Shown here one piece after another: positions 1 through 8,963 of a stretch of 60,713 nt of DNA. Made by a program: the position numbers and the translations under genes. Where the stretch lies: the NCBI GenBank assembly GCA_030058085.1, contig JASGTU010000387.1:1-60713 (forward strand), given 5' to 3'. Source of the stretch: Chloroflexota bacterium. GTDB taxonomy: Bacteria > Chloroflexota > Anaerolineae > Caldilineales > Caldilineaceae. Numbering within the stretch: the stretch's first letter is position 1; every line of letters starts with the position of its first letter. The notes beneath the pieces are model-generated. The model saw only the letters and a list, made by a program, of their open reading frames with translations, had not been told where the DNA came from and did no database searches.

Positions 1-363
1 GCGGGGTATTCGGCGGGACGCTTCATCTGGATTCACACGCAGGCGGAGCCCGATTTTGCCCTGCATCTCGAGGCGCTGGCACGCGGGGCGTGGATTGAGT
101 ACGACGCAATTGGCAGCGACAACTTCCGCGACGAGTTGTGTATTGACTTGATCCGGCGGGTGCTGGATGCCGGCTATGGTGAGCGGCTGTTGTTGAGCCA
201 TGATCGCGGCTGGTATGACCCATCCAAGCCGGGAGGCGGCACGCCGCGTCCATTTACGTATCTGAGCGAGAGTTTGTTGCCCAAGCTGGCCGCGGCGGGC
301 GTCGACGAACGGACGGTCCGGCAGCTAACCCACGACAATCCCTTCAACGCTTTCGCGCGGTAG
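1..363 (+). CDS. Phosphotriesterase-family metal hydrolase, C-terminal part
   Basis: The gene runs in from the left edge, so only the last 120 codons are present, ending at TAG 361-363. The fragment carries the family's C-terminal signatures: a metal-binding His in HTQAE, a GAWIEYD strand, the SHDRGWYDP segment with the last metal-ligand Asp of the TIM barrel, and the LPKL..AGVDE..VRQLT.DNPF.AFAR ending typical of phosphotriesterase-related proteins (amidohydrolase superfamily). The family hydrolyses phosphotriesters, lactones or related esters with a binuclear metal centre. The substrate cannot be told from this part. The gene converges on pstB, with about 550 bases between them. Confidence 0.85.
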   Translation, partial: AGYSAGRFIWIHTQAEPDFALHLEALARGAWIEYDAIGSDNFRDELCIDLIRRVLDAGYGERLLLSHDRGWYDPSKPGGGTPRPFTYLSESLLPKLAAAGVDERTVRQLTHDNPFNAFAR

Positions 364-442
364 AGGCGAGACCCCACTGCGGCGAATTGAATATCGAGTG
401 TGGCGCGCTGTTCTGCGAGCGGCGGGACGGTTTGGCGCGGCC

Positions 443-796
443 TTATCTGGGGATGGGGAAACGGGAACGATATGAACTGGTGGGATGGGGCATGCGTGAT
501 GCGCTGCTTGGTCGGGGCGAAAACTGGCGTGGTTCCAAATTCGACCGGGACGGGGGCGTCGGGGCGACGGGCGCAGGCCGGCGCGGATGGTAGGGGACGG
601 TGATTTCGCGGCTGGGTCTTCGATCGGGCGGCGGGATGGCAGTTGGCGCGCTGCGGGCGGATGCGGGTCTCGCAAACGCCGGGGTGAGAAGCACCGCGCC
701 CACGAATAGAGAGGTCGCCAACACGACGTGAAGGCGGCGAGCCCTCGTGCCGGTGATGATTCTCGACTTACTGCGTTGCGCTTTAGAGGACTGCAT
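443..796 (-). CDS. Doubtful small secreted basic/proline-rich ORF
   Basis: This 117-codon frame starts with a Lys/Arg-rich region of about 24 residues, then a hydrophobic stretch (VVLATSLFVGAVLLTPAFA) ending in an A-x-A type signal-peptidase site. The remaining 70 residues are rich in Pro, Arg and Ser with no domain I recognise. There is no good ribosome binding site before the ATG. The composition is also what a non-coding GC-rich frame produces, so the signal-like part may be chance. Confidence 0.2.
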   Translation of the reverse strand: MQSSKAQRSKSRIITGTRARRLHVVLATSLFVGAVLLTPAFARPASARSAPTAIPPPDRRPSREITVPYHPRRPAPVAPTPPSRSNLEPRQFSPRPSSASRMPHPTSSYRSRFPIPR

Positions 797-850
797 GGGT
801 CTTCACTCGCGACGTGTGACCTGCAGTAACGACCTTCCCAGTATGTCCAC

Positions 851-862
851 CAGTGTACACTG
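851..862. repeat. Perfect 12-bp palindrome CAGTGTACACTG
   Basis: The palindrome is followed at once by a related half site (GTTTACAG), giving GTGTACA-CT-GTTTACA in direct orientation. It lies 52 bases past the pstB stop in a stretch of lower GC. It could be an operator for an unseen promoter or a weak hairpin. Nothing else supports a function. Confidence 0.25.
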
Positions 863-913
863 TTTACAGCGATCTGCAAATCGGCAAAATGACGTAAGGC
901 GGGCGCAGACAGC

Positions 914-1663
914 CTAGCCGACTTCGCGTGCCAGATACGCCTGGCTAAGGGGTTGCGCCGGCGCGGTGAAGAACTGCTGAGCGGGGCCATGCTCGATCAA
1001 TTCGCCCAACCACATGAAGAGCACGTAGTCGGCGACGCGCCGGGCTTGGTCGATGTCGTGGGTGACCATAATGACGGTGTAGTGTGTTTTGATGTTGCGG
1101 ATCAGGCTTTCGACGCCGCGAGCGGAGATAGGGTCGAGCGAGGCTGTGGATTCATCGCAGAGCAGCACTTCGGGCTGAACGGCAAGCGTACGTGCCAGAC
1201 AGAGCCGCTGTTGCTGCCCGACCGAAAGGCCGGAGGCTGGGGCGCTGAGCCGGTCTTTGACTTCTTCCCACAGCCCGACCGACTCTAGCTGAGACTGGAC
1301 GACGGCTTGGATATTGCCGTTCGCCAGCCCATGAATGCGCGGTCCATAGGCGACGTTGTCGAAGATAGACATGGGCAGCGGGAAGGGTTTTTGCGCCAGC
1401 AGTCCGATGCGTGTGCGGATTTCCGTGGCATCCTGATCGACCGCATAGATGTTGTCCCCGTCGAGAAGAACCTGGCCCTCTACGCGAACACGCTCATTGA
1501 GATCGAGTAGGCGGTTGAGGCTCTTGAGCAGGGTCGACTTGCCGCAGCCGGATGGGCCGATGACCGCCGTAATCTGGCGCGGGGGGATGTCGACGCTGAT
1601 GTCTTTGATCGCGTGCTGCGCGCCATACCATACGTTGAGATTGTGTATGCTCAGAGAGGGCAT
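914..1663 (-). CDS. pstB: Phosphate ABC transporter ATPase PstB
   Basis: ATP-binding subunit of the high-affinity phosphate importer PstSCAB, acting on the cytoplasmic face. The 249-residue length fits the family. Walker A is GPSGCGKST at residues 36-44, the Q-loop region is [14 protein letters not shown], and the H-loop is in MVTHD. The family sequence [16 protein letters not shown] is clear. Two core motifs differ from the usual: the ABC signature reads LSVGQ rather than LSGGQ, and the segment after Walker B reads DESTASLDP rather than DEPTSALDP. It is the last gene of the minus-strand pst operon, 10 bases after pstA. Confidence 0.96.
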   Translation of the reverse strand: MPSLSIHNLNVWYGAQHAIKDISVDIPPRQITAVIGPSGCGKSTLLKSLNRLLDLNERVRVEGQVLLDGDNIYAVDQDATEIRTRIGLLAQKPFPLPMSIFDNVAYGPRIHGLANGNIQAVVQSQLESVGLWEEVKDRLSAPASGLSVGQQQRLCLARTLAVQPEVLLCDESTASLDPISARGVESLIRNIKTHYTVIMVTHDIDQARRVADYVLFMWLGELIEHGPAQQFFTAPAQPLSQAYLAREVG

Positions 1664-1673
1664 CAGTTTCCTC

Positions 1674-2528
1674 CTAGCGAATGACGTGGCGGCCCAGGCG
1701 CGCCATGGACAAGTGCGCCAGCAAGCTGATGACCAGTATCAGGACCGTCAGTACCAAGGCGGAGGCATAGGCGCGGGCTTGCACTTCTGGGAAGGGCGTG
1801 CTGAGTTGGAAGAACACGGCCAAGGGTAGCGATGCCACGGGGCGCAGCAGCGATTGCGGCATGTTGTCTGTGTAGCCTGCCGTGAAAAGCACCGACGCGG
1901 CGTCGCCGATGCCGCGGCCAAAGGCTAGCAGAATGGCGGTGACGAGACCGGGGATCGACTGGCGCAGCAACACGCCCATCCATTCGAAACGGGTGGCGCC
2001 GAGGGCGAGCGTGACCTCGCGCAACTGGCGCGGCGTCATCTCGACCACCTCGTCGAGCGTGCGCGCGAGGATGGGCAGAACCACCAGGGCTAGCGTAATG
2101 ATGCCGGCTAGCAGCGAGGCGCGCAGGCCCAGGAAGACCATGAGGGAAAAGCCAAATGCGCCGTAGACGATGCTGGGGATGCCCCACATGATATCGAGTG
2201 CCAGACGCACCCCGCTGCGGATGCGCGGGTCCGCCGCGTAGGTGTGAAGGTAGAGGACGACGGGCACGGCGATGCAGAGAGCAAGCAGGGTGGCGCCGGC
2301 GCCTAGATAGAGCGACCCGACGATGGCGTTGAGGATGCCGCCACCTTTGCCCAAGTAGAACCCGCCCTGCGGCGCCTGGCTGATCATCTCCCAACTGAGC
2401 GCATCGAGGCCGCGCCAGAAGATCGTGAAGAGGATCAGGCCGAGGACACATGCCGCGCCCAGGAGTGAAAACCGCATGAGCCAGGTGAAGAACTGCTCTT
2501 CGGCCTTGCGTCGTCGCCTACGGCTCAT
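1674..2528 (-). CDS. pstA: Phosphate ABC transporter permease PstA
   Basis: Inner-membrane permease that forms the phosphate channel with PstC. The 284 residues contain six predicted membrane helices, starting around residues 17-40. The ABC permease EAA-like loop ([33 protein letters not shown]) is near the middle and the PstA-type [13 protein letters not shown] follows it. The start ATG at 2526-2528 overlaps the pstC stop as ATGA, so the two are translationally coupled. pstB follows. Confidence 0.96.
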   Translation of the reverse strand: MSRRRRRKAEEQFFTWLMRFSLLGAACVLGLILFTIFWRGLDALSWEMISQAPQGGFYLGKGGGILNAIVGSLYLGAGATLLALCIAVPVVLYLHTYAADPRIRSGVRLALDIMWGIPSIVYGAFGFSLMVFLGLRASLLAGIITLALVVLPILARTLDEVVEMTPRQLREVTLALGATRFEWMGVLLRQSIPGLVTAILLAFGRGIGDAASVLFTAGYTDNMPQSLLRPVASLPLAVFFQLSTPFPEVQARAYASALVLTVLILVISLLAHLSMARLGRHVIR

Positions 2529-3526
2529 GCCGCCCCCTTTCGCACCAGGCGTTCGACCGCCAGCCGCGCCCCGGCGTTGAAGACGACGACAACGACCAGA
2601 AGCAAGAGCGCCGCGCTCATAAGGGCCGACTCGTAGAGCGGAATCGACATCATTTCGCCGTAGTTGTTGGCGATCAGCGCGGGCAGTGGATAGGCGGGGT
2701 CAAAGATCGAGCGGGGCATGCGGGCGACGTTGCCGACCGTCATCATCACCGCCAAGGTTTCGCCGAAGGCGCGCGAGAAGCCGAGCACGATTGCGGCCAA
2801 GATGCCCGGCAAGCCGGCATGGCGCACGATAGTTTTGGTCGTCTCCCAGCGGGTAGCGCCGAGTGACAGCAACGTTTCGCGCATCTCGCGGTGCACGCTG
2901 CGCATCACTTCCTCGGTCACCGCTACGATCAGCGGGAAGACCATGACAGCCAGGACGAAGCCGGCTGCGAGCAAACCGTAGCCGCTGGGATTGGAGCGGC
3001 TGAAGACGGGGATCGACTGCCCGAGCGTACGATCCGCCCAGGGGCCGAGGTGGTCGCGCACCAGTGGCACGATGAAGAGCACGCCCCACAAGCCATAGAC
3101 GACGGACGGGATACCGACCAGCAAGTCGATCACCGGCTTGAGCGCGGTGCGCGTACGCGCCGTAACGTACTCGGCGAGGTAGATACCGCTGAGAATGGCC
3201 GGCACGACCGAGATCGCCATGGCGACAGCCGTCACGACAAGGCTGCCTGCGATAAAGGGCGCAAAGCCGAAAAGCCCCTGGGAGGGGAGCCAGACTTGGC
3301 CCAACAGCAATTCGCGTAGCGAATAGACGTCGAGCAGGGGCCGGCTGCGCGCTAGCAGGGCGGCGCCGATGCCGATGACCAGCACCGCGACCACGACGGC
3401 GGTCGACGCGCTGAACCGGTGCGCCGCCCAGTCCAGCGTCGCGCGGCGGAGACTGGGGCGGCGACCTGAACGGCGAGGCAGGACGCCCGTCCTGCGCACC
3501 AAGGTCGTATCTCGAATTGCTTCCAT
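2525..3526 (-). CDS. pstC: Phosphate ABC transporter permease PstC
   Basis: Second permease of the phosphate importer, 333 residues from the chosen start. The ATG at 3524-3526 (MEAIRDT) has AAAGGGAG eight bases upstream. The frame stays open a further 45 codons upstream, but those codons lack a binding site and look non-coding. After an Arg-rich cytoplasmic N-terminus there are six membrane helices, the first near residues 38-60. The permease loop ([31 protein letters not shown]) and the PstC motif FGETLAVMM are present. Coupled to pstA by a stop/start overlap. Confidence 0.95.
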   Translation of the reverse strand: MEAIRDTTLVRRTGVLPRRSGRRPSLRRATLDWAAHRFSASTAVVVAVLVIGIGAALLARSRPLLDVYSLRELLLGQVWLPSQGLFGFAPFIAGSLVVTAVAMAISVVPAILSGIYLAEYVTARTRTALKPVIDLLVGIPSVVYGLWGVLFIVPLVRDHLGPWADRTLGQSIPVFSRSNPSGYGLLAAGFVLAVMVFPLIVAVTEEVMRSVHREMRETLLSLGATRWETTKTIVRHAGLPGILAAIVLGFSRAFGETLAVMMTVGNVARMPRSIFDPAYPLPALIANNYGEMMSIPLYESALMSAALLLLVVVVVFNAGARLAVERLVRKGAA

Positions 3527-3629
3527 CAGGCTTACTCCCTTTACTATTTGCAGAGGCGCAGCGCGCTGCGTTTCGGTTACCGCGGACGCTCGTGCTTGCC
3601 GGCGCTGAACGCAAACGCGCGGGGTAGCG

Positions 3630-4592
3630 TTACTGCTCGCCGAGCAGGCGCAACGCCTCATCTATGCGATTCTCGGTCAGTGCCACGTAGCCTGCCTCGG
3701 CTACGAATGCTTGGCCGTCGTTCAGTATCCAGCGGAAGAAATCTCTGACGGCTGGTGTAGGCTCGCCTTTGGTCACCAGGTAGAGGACGCGCGCCGGGGG
3801 AAAGGGGTAGATGTGGGTGGCGATAGCTTTCGTGAGGTCATCGCGCGAGCGGTAGAAATCCTCATCCGGGTCGATGCGCCCGTTGGCGTTGAGGTCGATG
3901 GGGATGATTGCCAATCCCTCGTTTGGTTCGCCGGTGACGGGATTATAGGCGAAACCGACGTTGTTGTATCCCACGCCAAGCGGGTCTTGGCGCACGGCTT
4001 CGGCCAAGCCCGGATCGGCGTTGACGGCTGTTCCTTGCAGTTCTTCCTGAGCTTCACCGCCGGCGAATAGGGCCCACATCTCAGCGGCCCCGGCTGAGTC
4101 GGAACGCGTATAGACGTTGATACTCTCCGCTGCGTCGTTGCCTAGCCATTGTCCCCACGTGGTCGTCTCGCCCGAGATCCAGATGCGGCCTGCTTGTTCC
4201 GGCGTAATGCCGTGTGCGAGCACATCGGCTTTATGCGGGTTGCCGGCATTGAACACGCCTACCACAGCGTCAACGGTCACGGGAACCAGATAGGCTCCCT
4301 GATCCAACTCGGCCTGGCGCGGTTCGCGTGAGAGCATGGCGATGTCGGCAGCGCCGCTGAGCATGTCGGTCATGCCCTTGCCCGCACCACCTGCCTGAAC
4401 GTCGAAGCTAATATTCGGGTTAATCTTCTCGTATTCCTCTGTCCATACCGTTACCAAAGGGAAAAGAGCAAAGGCGCCGGAGATGGTGATCGAAGCGGTC
4501 CCAGCGGTATCCGCCTTTGCGCCGCCGGACGAACAGGCGGGCAGCAGCGACAGGAGAATCGTCAATGCCAGGAACTTGCGCAGAGTTGTCAT
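3630..4592 (-). CDS. pstS: Phosphate-binding lipoprotein PstS
   Basis: Extracytoplasmic substrate-binding protein that delivers phosphate to PstCA. It begins with a lipoprotein signal (hydrophobic core ending [10 protein letters not shown], lipobox Cys at about residue 20), so it is membrane anchored. The PBP-like domain shows the PstS phosphate-site features: [10 protein letters not shown] near the N-terminus, then [21 protein letters not shown], and [11 protein letters not shown] around the middle. Length 320 is normal. AAAGGA lies before the ATG. About 100 bases separate it from pstC, which may allow higher pstS expression by differential RNA stability. Confidence 0.95.
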   Translation of the reverse strand: MTTLRKFLALTILLSLLPACSSGGAKADTAGTASITISGAFALFPLVTVWTEEYEKINPNISFDVQAGGAGKGMTDMLSGAADIAMLSREPRQAELDQGAYLVPVTVDAVVGVFNAGNPHKADVLAHGITPEQAGRIWISGETTTWGQWLGNDAAESINVYTRSDSAGAAEMWALFAGGEAQEELQGTAVNADPGLAEAVRQDPLGVGYNNVGFAYNPVTGEPNEGLAIIPIDLNANGRIDPDEDFYRSRDDLTKAIATHIYPFPPARVLYLVTKGEPTPAVRDFFRWILNDGQAFVAEAGYVALTENRIDEALRLLGEQ

Positions 4593-4606
4593 CGCGGGGA
4601 TTCCTT

Positions 4607-5533
4607 TCAGATCGAAGGGCGGAGGATCAGCACGGGCCGTCCGCTATGCGCCTCACAACGGTCCAACTCGGCCAACACGCGCCCGACAAAGACGCCGTCC
4701 CCCTCGGCGCTGATCAGGATGAGGTCGTAGGAGCCGTTTGCCGCCTCATCGGCGATCTGCCGCACGGGATCGCCGGAGCGCATCGATAGACAAGCGCGGA
4801 TGTCTCCTGTTTCGGCGCTGCGGAAGAAGTTCTCGATCTCCTGCCGGTAAGAGCCGTTGTCCTCAAGCGCGCGATATGGAGTCTGTGGGCTCGTGGAATT
4901 CATGGGCAACAACGTGAGGTCGGCGGGCCCGCGTTGCGCCAGACGCGCGCCCCACTGCAGGACCTGTTCGTCCGAGGAGAACCCCCGAAGGACCACGAGA
5001 ATGCGACGTAAGGGCGCGACCGATGCGCTGCGCATTAGGAAGAGAGGGCCGGCCGCTTGTTCAAAGATATCGAGGCCGGCGCCGTTTATGGGCTGGCCGA
5101 GGATTACGAGTTTATGACGCTGGCGAAGAATACCTCCAGGGACGGTGCCCGGGATGTCACAGCGCGCGACTGGAGCGTCCAGCAAGCGGCTGAGTTGTTC
5201 GGCCCAGGCTGCTGCGGCGGGCTGCCACTCTGCGCGGCCGCTCCAGAACAGGATGCCGGGAGTCGAGGGCGCACCCGTGGGACGCATGGCCTGCAAGAGA
5301 GAACGGATGGCTGCAGATGAGCCGCGCACCGGTACGATTGGGCCGTCGAGCAGACGGCTGAGTCTTGCCAGCGCAGCGGCGTTTTCCGGGTGGGCGATGG
5401 CGACGCTGACTTCGCCGTCTTCGCGCGCGAGGGGCAAAGCCATGTAGTAGAGCGCCATCTCGTGCGGCACGCGGGCTACCAGTTCCAGGTCTGGCGTGAC
5501 ATGATTTACGTCAATTAGGGGGTGCGTTCTCAT
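4607..5533 (-). CDS. MshEN-like plus universal-stress-protein fusion in the pst operon
   Basis: Residues 1-75 resemble the MshEN/GspE N-terminal fold (P.E.A..Y.ALPL.....[14 protein letters not shown]....I.PV....AAI...L), which in several secretion ATPases binds cyclic di-GMP. About residues 165-308 resemble a UspA domain ([24 protein letters not shown] ... [13 protein letters not shown] ... [11 protein letters not shown]). The ATG at 5531-5533 is preferred because GAGGAA precedes it; an ATG six codons upstream lacks one. It is the first gene after the PHO-type promoter, so it should be phosphate regulated. Function unknown; a signalling role between nucleotide ligands and phosphate uptake is inference. 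Confidence 0.7.
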   Translation of the reverse strand: MRTHPLIDVNHVTPDLELVARVPHEMALYYMALPLAREDGEVSVAIAHPENAAALARLSRLLDGPIVPVRGSSAAIRSLLQAMRPTGAPSTPGILFWSGRAEWQPAAAAWAEQLSRLLDAPVARCDIPGTVPGGILRQRHKLVILGQPINGAGLDIFEQAAGPLFLMRSASVAPLRRILVVLRGFSSDEQVLQWGARLAQRGPADLTLLPMNSTSPQTPYRALEDNGSYRQEIENFFRSAETGDIRACLSMRSGDPVRQIADEAANGSYDLILISAEGDGVFVGRVLAELDRCEAHSGRPVLILRPSI

Positions 5534-5571
5534 CGGCTTATTCCTCGTCATGTTTGCGTCTGGGTTTGAGC

Positions 5572-5577
5572 GTACTA
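5572..5577 (-). promoter_or_regulatory. Possible -10 element of the usp-pst operon
   Basis: On the minus strand TAGTAC sits about 19 bases downstream of the last PHO-type repeat and about 40 bases before the chosen start codon. A phosphate box taking the place of the -35 element at this distance is the usual layout for PhoB-class activators. The hexamer match itself is weak. Confidence 0.35.
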
Positions 5578-5595
5578 GGAGGAGGTCACAAGCGT

Positions 5596-5624
5596 GGTTA
5601 CGGGCCGGTTACAATGTGGTAACA
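5596..5624 (-). promoter_or_regulatory. PHO-box-like direct repeats ahead of the usp-pst operon
   Basis: On the minus strand three copies, TGTTACC, TGTAACC and CGTAACC, start at 5624, 5613 and 5602, so they repeat every 11 bases. An 11-base period of half-sites on one helix face is how PhoB and PhoP dimers bind in well-studied bacteria. A fourth partial copy (TGTAAG) lies nine bases upstream. The operon's own PhoB-type regulator ends about 95 bases away, which makes it the likely ligand. Confidence 0.65.
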
Positions 5625-5641
5625 AATCTTACAGCGGCACG

Positions 5642-5668
5642 GCGCTAGCCACTTGGCGCGGCTAGCGC
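5642..5668. other. Hairpin between the response regulator and the pst promoter
   Basis: GCGCTAGCC at 5642-5650 is the exact reverse complement of GGCTAGCGC at 5660-5668, giving a 9-bp stem with a 9-base loop. It lies just downstream of the regulator gene on the minus strand. No T-run follows, so it is either a weak terminator or an RNA-stabilising hairpin separating the two transcription units. Confidence 0.4.
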
Positions 5669-5717
5669 GCAAGGCGCGTAGACAGAGGGCGCAGAAACTA
5701 GAGGGGGAGAAAGGCTG

Positions 5718-6413
5718 CTAGCCGGGGAAATCCGCGTCCGGGTCGGTCAAAGCATAACCGACGCCGGGCACGGTCTCGATATAGAAGGGCTGGGAGGGAT
5801 CGGGTTCGATTTTGCTGCGCAGCCGGTACACGAGTTGCTTGAGCATGGCGCGATCGCCGCCTTCTGCGCCCCAGACGGCGTCGACAAGCGCTTCGGCGGT
5901 GAGAACGTGACCGGCGTTGAGCAGCAGGGTTTCGAGCAGACGAGCTTCGAGGGGCGTCAGGCGGATGGGCGGCGAGCCGGGGCGCATGGCTTCGTTGCGT
6001 GAGCGATCCAGGCTGAGGTGCGCCGTCGCCAGCACTGTGGAAGTGGCGGGCGTCGCGTCGGCGCGGCGCAAGACGGCGCGCACGCGTGCGACCAGTTGCT
6101 TGGGGCTGAAGGGCTTCACCACATAGTCGTCAGCGCCAAGCTCCAGCCCCTTCACCACATCCTCATCACCGCTGCGTACAGTGAGGATAATGATGGGGGT
6201 GTCGCTTTGCGAACGGATTTGGCGGCAGACGCTCATACCGTCCAGCTTAGGGAGGTTTAGGTCGAGGATTACCAGGTTGGGATTGGCTGTCTGCCAGGCT
6301 TTCAGTGCAGCCAACCCATCGTGCGCCGTGACCACGTCGAAGCCAGCGCGGCGCAGCGTGAAGGCCAGCACGTCCGAAAGGGAGAGATCGTCTTCGACAA
6401 CGAGTATCTTCAT
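5718..6413 (-). CDS. phoB: OmpR/PhoB-family response regulator
   Basis: The receiver domain occupies residues 1-115, with the acidic pair D8/D9, phosphoacceptor D51 (VILDLNLP), T78 and K100 all present. A winged-helix DNA-binding domain fills about 130-225 ([13 protein letters not shown], then YRLRSKI...ETVPGVGY). Length 231 is normal. Its ATG overlaps the stop of the kinase gene (ATGA), so the pair is coupled. Position directly ahead of the pst genes, with PHO-type repeats between, supports a PhoB role in phosphate starvation. The name rests on that context. Confidence 0.9.
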   Translation of the reverse strand: MKILVVEDDLSLSDVLAFTLRRAGFDVVTAHDGLAALKAWQTANPNLVILDLNLPKLDGMSVCRQIRSQSDTPIIILTVRSGDEDVVKGLELGADDYVVKPFSPKQLVARVRAVLRRADATPATSTVLATAHLSLDRSRNEAMRPGSPPIRLTPLEARLLETLLLNAGHVLTAEALVDAVWGAEGGDRAMLKQLVYRLRSKIEPDPSQPFYIETVPGVGYALTDPDADFPG

Positions 6414-8569
6414 GCGGCTGTCTCCTCTGGCATAACTGGAAGTTCAAACCAGAAGACCGATCCGCCGCCGGCATGCTGTTCCACGCCGACCTGGCCGCCA
6501 TGAAGCTCGACGGCGGTCTTGACGACATGCAAGCCCAAGCCGACACCGGCTTGTTCTGAGCCGTCCTTGCCACGGACAAAGCGCCGGAAGATGCGGTCGC
6601 CCTCCTCCGGGGGAACGCCTGCTCCCTGGTCAATTACAGACAGGCGCAGCGTTGCGCCTTTGCGCTCGACAACGAGGTGGATGATCGAATGCATGGGACT
6701 GTATTTGCTGGCATTGGTGAGCAGATTGACCAGTACCTGAGTGAGGCGGGCGGCGTCTCCTGTCAGACGCGGCAGGAAGGTCGGTTCGGATACTGCCAAC
6801 GATTGGTCACGGCGCTCTAGGAGCGGCTGCACAACCTGCGCAGCATTCGCAATGACCTGATTCAGATAGACGGGTCCCTGCCGCAGGACGAAGCGACCGG
6901 CTTCGATGCTGCTGCTCTCCAACAGGTTGTCGATCAGGGTCTGGAGGCTGATGAGGCTGAGATGCACCGGCTTCATCAGTTCGCGCATCTCAGTCGCAGT
7001 CAAGTCCGTCTCGCTCATGAGCAATTCCATCGAGGCGTTCAAAGCGCTCAGTGGCGTGCGAAACTCGTGGGAAATGCTGGACAGGAAGTAGGAGCGTAGT
7101 TGGCGCAGCGATTCCTCCTGGGTAATGTCGCGCAGGATCAGAACGGTTTGCGGGGGTGCGCTTCCGGGCGCCGTGAGTCGCGCCGCGCTGATTTCCAGGA
7201 GAATGATCGCTTCGGGCTGCGATGCAGTGGTGCTATGGACGCGGCGCAGGGCGCGTTCTCCGGGCCGGCGACCGGCCTTGCTCTCTCTGGCATCATGCGA
7301 CAAGATGCCGGCGCGATGTTTGCTTCGATCGTGCGGGATATCCGTCAACGAGATGCGGACGCCAGACTCATCGGATGCTGCGAATAGGTCGTCGATGTGT
7401 TGATCGAGCGCGTTTTCGACGTCGACGCCCGCCAATCGGGCGGCGGTCTCGTTAATGAACGTCACGCGTCCGGCCTGATCGAACGTCGCTACGCCTTCTA
7501 CAACAGAGCGGATGAGGCTGTCGAGCCAGTCGCGTGCCTGCGCCAGGTTGTCTAGGGCGGCGAGCATGCTGTCCTGACTGCGTTGGAGGGCGACAGCCAG
7601 TGTGCGCACTTCGCTTGGGCCGGACAGGAGGGGAACAGGGGCTGTCAGATCGCCGCCGCTGATCGCCTCGGCGACGCGGGTAAGCTGCTCGAGCGGGTTG
7701 GTCAAGCGCCGCACCGTCCATACGCCGGCGATAGCGGCTAAAAGAGCCACGGCGCCGGTGCTTAGGGTCAGGATGGAGAGGGCGCGGTTGCGCGTGGCGA
7801 TCAGGTCGTCGACGGGTAGCGCCGCCTCGATGTATAGAGTCGAAGCATCGCCGCTCTGGGGCAAGGGAAACGAGGCTGCGTAGTAACGCCGGTCGTTCAC
7901 AATGAGCGTCGTTGCGCCGGCTGCAAAGGCCGTCGGCGCCGGATGATGTTCGATAGGCGACGAAGTGAGGTTCTCGCCTAGGCTACTGGCAAGACGGCGA
8001 CCGTCATGGCTCAGGACGCTCTGCTCCACGCCGGTGTCTGTTGCGAGACGGCGAAGAAACGCACCGTCCAGCAGCCGTCCGGCAATGGCGACAGCCGAGG
8101 ACGTGGATGAATTGTGCGGCGCGATAGGCCGGTTTGCCATTGCTGCGGGACCAAACTCCATAGCCTGGAATCCACTAGGCAAGCGATGCGGACAAGGGGG
8201 CAAAGATGGAAAGGCCGGCGCCTCACCGGAGGGGTTGCACAGGATGAGAAAGCTAAGGTCGCTTTGGCTCTGGAAGGCGGACAGGTAAGCGTCGATATCA
8301 TCTGGCGTACCCTCGTTCAGCAGCCGCTGCAGCGTTGGACGCTCAACGAGCAAGGCCAACAGGTTGACAAGCCGCTCCTGCTCTGCCTGCAACAAGGAAT
8401 GCGTGGCGTGCTTTGCCGCAGCGACATGCGACCAAGCCAGCCGCTCCAACTCGGTCCGGGTCAGCCAATAGGCAGGCGCCCCAGCGCTTAGCGTCGTCAG
8501 CAAGATCAGAATGAGGCTACCCAACACCAGGCGAGCCGGGTAGCTGCGTAGATCGAGCAGGTGTCTCAT
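6410..8569 (-). CDS. phoR: Membrane sensor histidine kinase, PhoR-like
   Basis: The 719-residue protein has membrane helices at about 13-34 and 262-286 enclosing an external sensor region of about 225 residues. A HAMP domain (about 287-340), a PAS domain (about 350-480, with [13 protein letters not shown]), a HisKA box with the phosphorylated His in [11 protein letters not shown] near residue 500, and a HATPase domain ending in [18 protein letters not shown] follow. It phosphorylates the adjacent regulator. Classical PhoR lacks so large an external domain, so this kinase may sense a ligand directly. No strong ribosome site is visible. The symbol is from context. Confidence 0.88.
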   Translation of the reverse strand: MRHLLDLRSYPARLVLGSLILILLTTLSAGAPAYWLTRTELERLAWSHVAAAKHATHSLLQAEQERLVNLLALLVERPTLQRLLNEGTPDDIDAYLSAFQSQSDLSFLILCNPSGEAPAFPSLPPCPHRLPSGFQAMEFGPAAMANRPIAPHNSSTSSAVAIAGRLLDGAFLRRLATDTGVEQSVLSHDGRRLASSLGENLTSSPIEHHPAPTAFAAGATTLIVNDRRYYAASFPLPQSGDASTLYIEAALPVDDLIATRNRALSILTLSTGAVALLAAIAGVWTVRRLTNPLEQLTRVAEAISGGDLTAPVPLLSGPSEVRTLAVALQRSQDSMLAALDNLAQARDWLDSLIRSVVEGVATFDQAGRVTFINETAARLAGVDVENALDQHIDDLFAASDESGVRISLTDIPHDRSKHRAGILSHDARESKAGRRPGERALRRVHSTTASQPEAIILLEISAARLTAPGSAPPQTVLILRDITQEESLRQLRSYFLSSISHEFRTPLSALNASMELLMSETDLTATEMRELMKPVHLSLISLQTLIDNLLESSSIEAGRFVLRQGPVYLNQVIANAAQVVQPLLERRDQSLAVSEPTFLPRLTGDAARLTQVLVNLLTNASKYSPMHSIIHLVVERKGATLRLSVIDQGAGVPPEEGDRIFRRFVRGKDGSEQAGVGLGLHVVKTAVELHGGQVGVEQHAGGGSVFWFELPVMPEETAA

Positions 8570-8963
8570 GGCATCTCGTTAGTTCAACCAGGCACAACGC
8601 ACAACTTGTTCGATCACTACTGTATCATAGGTTGGGCAAGTCCGGATCGCATCGATAGAGAGGGATAGCCTACCTTCGCGCCAGAATGAGGTGCCGGAAA
8701 TAATGGCGGGAAATTGATGCGAATTGGCCGAACAAAGTTGCCAATTCTGATTGACGGCGGTGCGCGGATGTGTTATTGTATGTCAACAGGGGAAAACCGT
8801 ATCGAATTTGGTGCTATTTCGTCATCAATAATTGAGGGGTTCGGAATGATTCATATCTGCAGTGATCGTCGTTGCGGACGAACTGAGCCGATGAATGTCC
8901 CTATGATACTCGAGCGAGCGCAAATATCTCACTCAGCTTAGGAGGGCGAAGGTAATACGGTCA
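8570..8963. other. Divergent intergenic region with promoters
   Basis: This AT-richer 394-base stretch separates the kinase gene (minus) from the propeller-NTPase gene (plus). A good plus-strand promoter is listed separately. For the minus direction only weak candidates exist (TATGAT near 8625). A 75-codon frame at 8714-8941 has no ribosome site or recognisable sequence, and its first 20 or so codons lie upstream of the promoter's transcription start. I do not call it a gene. Confidence 0.5.
8751..8779 (+). promoter_or_regulatory. Sigma70-type promoter for the propeller-NTPase operon
   Basis: TTGACG at 8751-8756 and TATTGT at 8774-8779 are separated by exactly 17 bases. Transcription would begin near 8786 and leave a leader of about 178 bases before the TTG start at 8964. 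No terminator hairpin is evident in that leader. Confidence 0.55.

Larger units (their letters stand above)
364..913. other. Intergenic stretch between convergent genes
   Basis: No convincing gene fills these 550 bases. Several open frames overlap one another, but most are arginine/proline-rich and look like GC-driven shadows. The one frame with a possible signal peptide (443-796, minus) is listed separately. A perfect 12-base palindrome sits at 851-862. I find no hairpin followed by a T-run that would be an obvious terminator for pstB or for the hydrolase. Confidence 0.5.

Noticed and set aside
8714-8941. 75-codon frame in the leader of the propeller-NTPase gene
   Set aside because: No ribosome site, no recognisable sequence, and its first codons precede the predicted transcription start.
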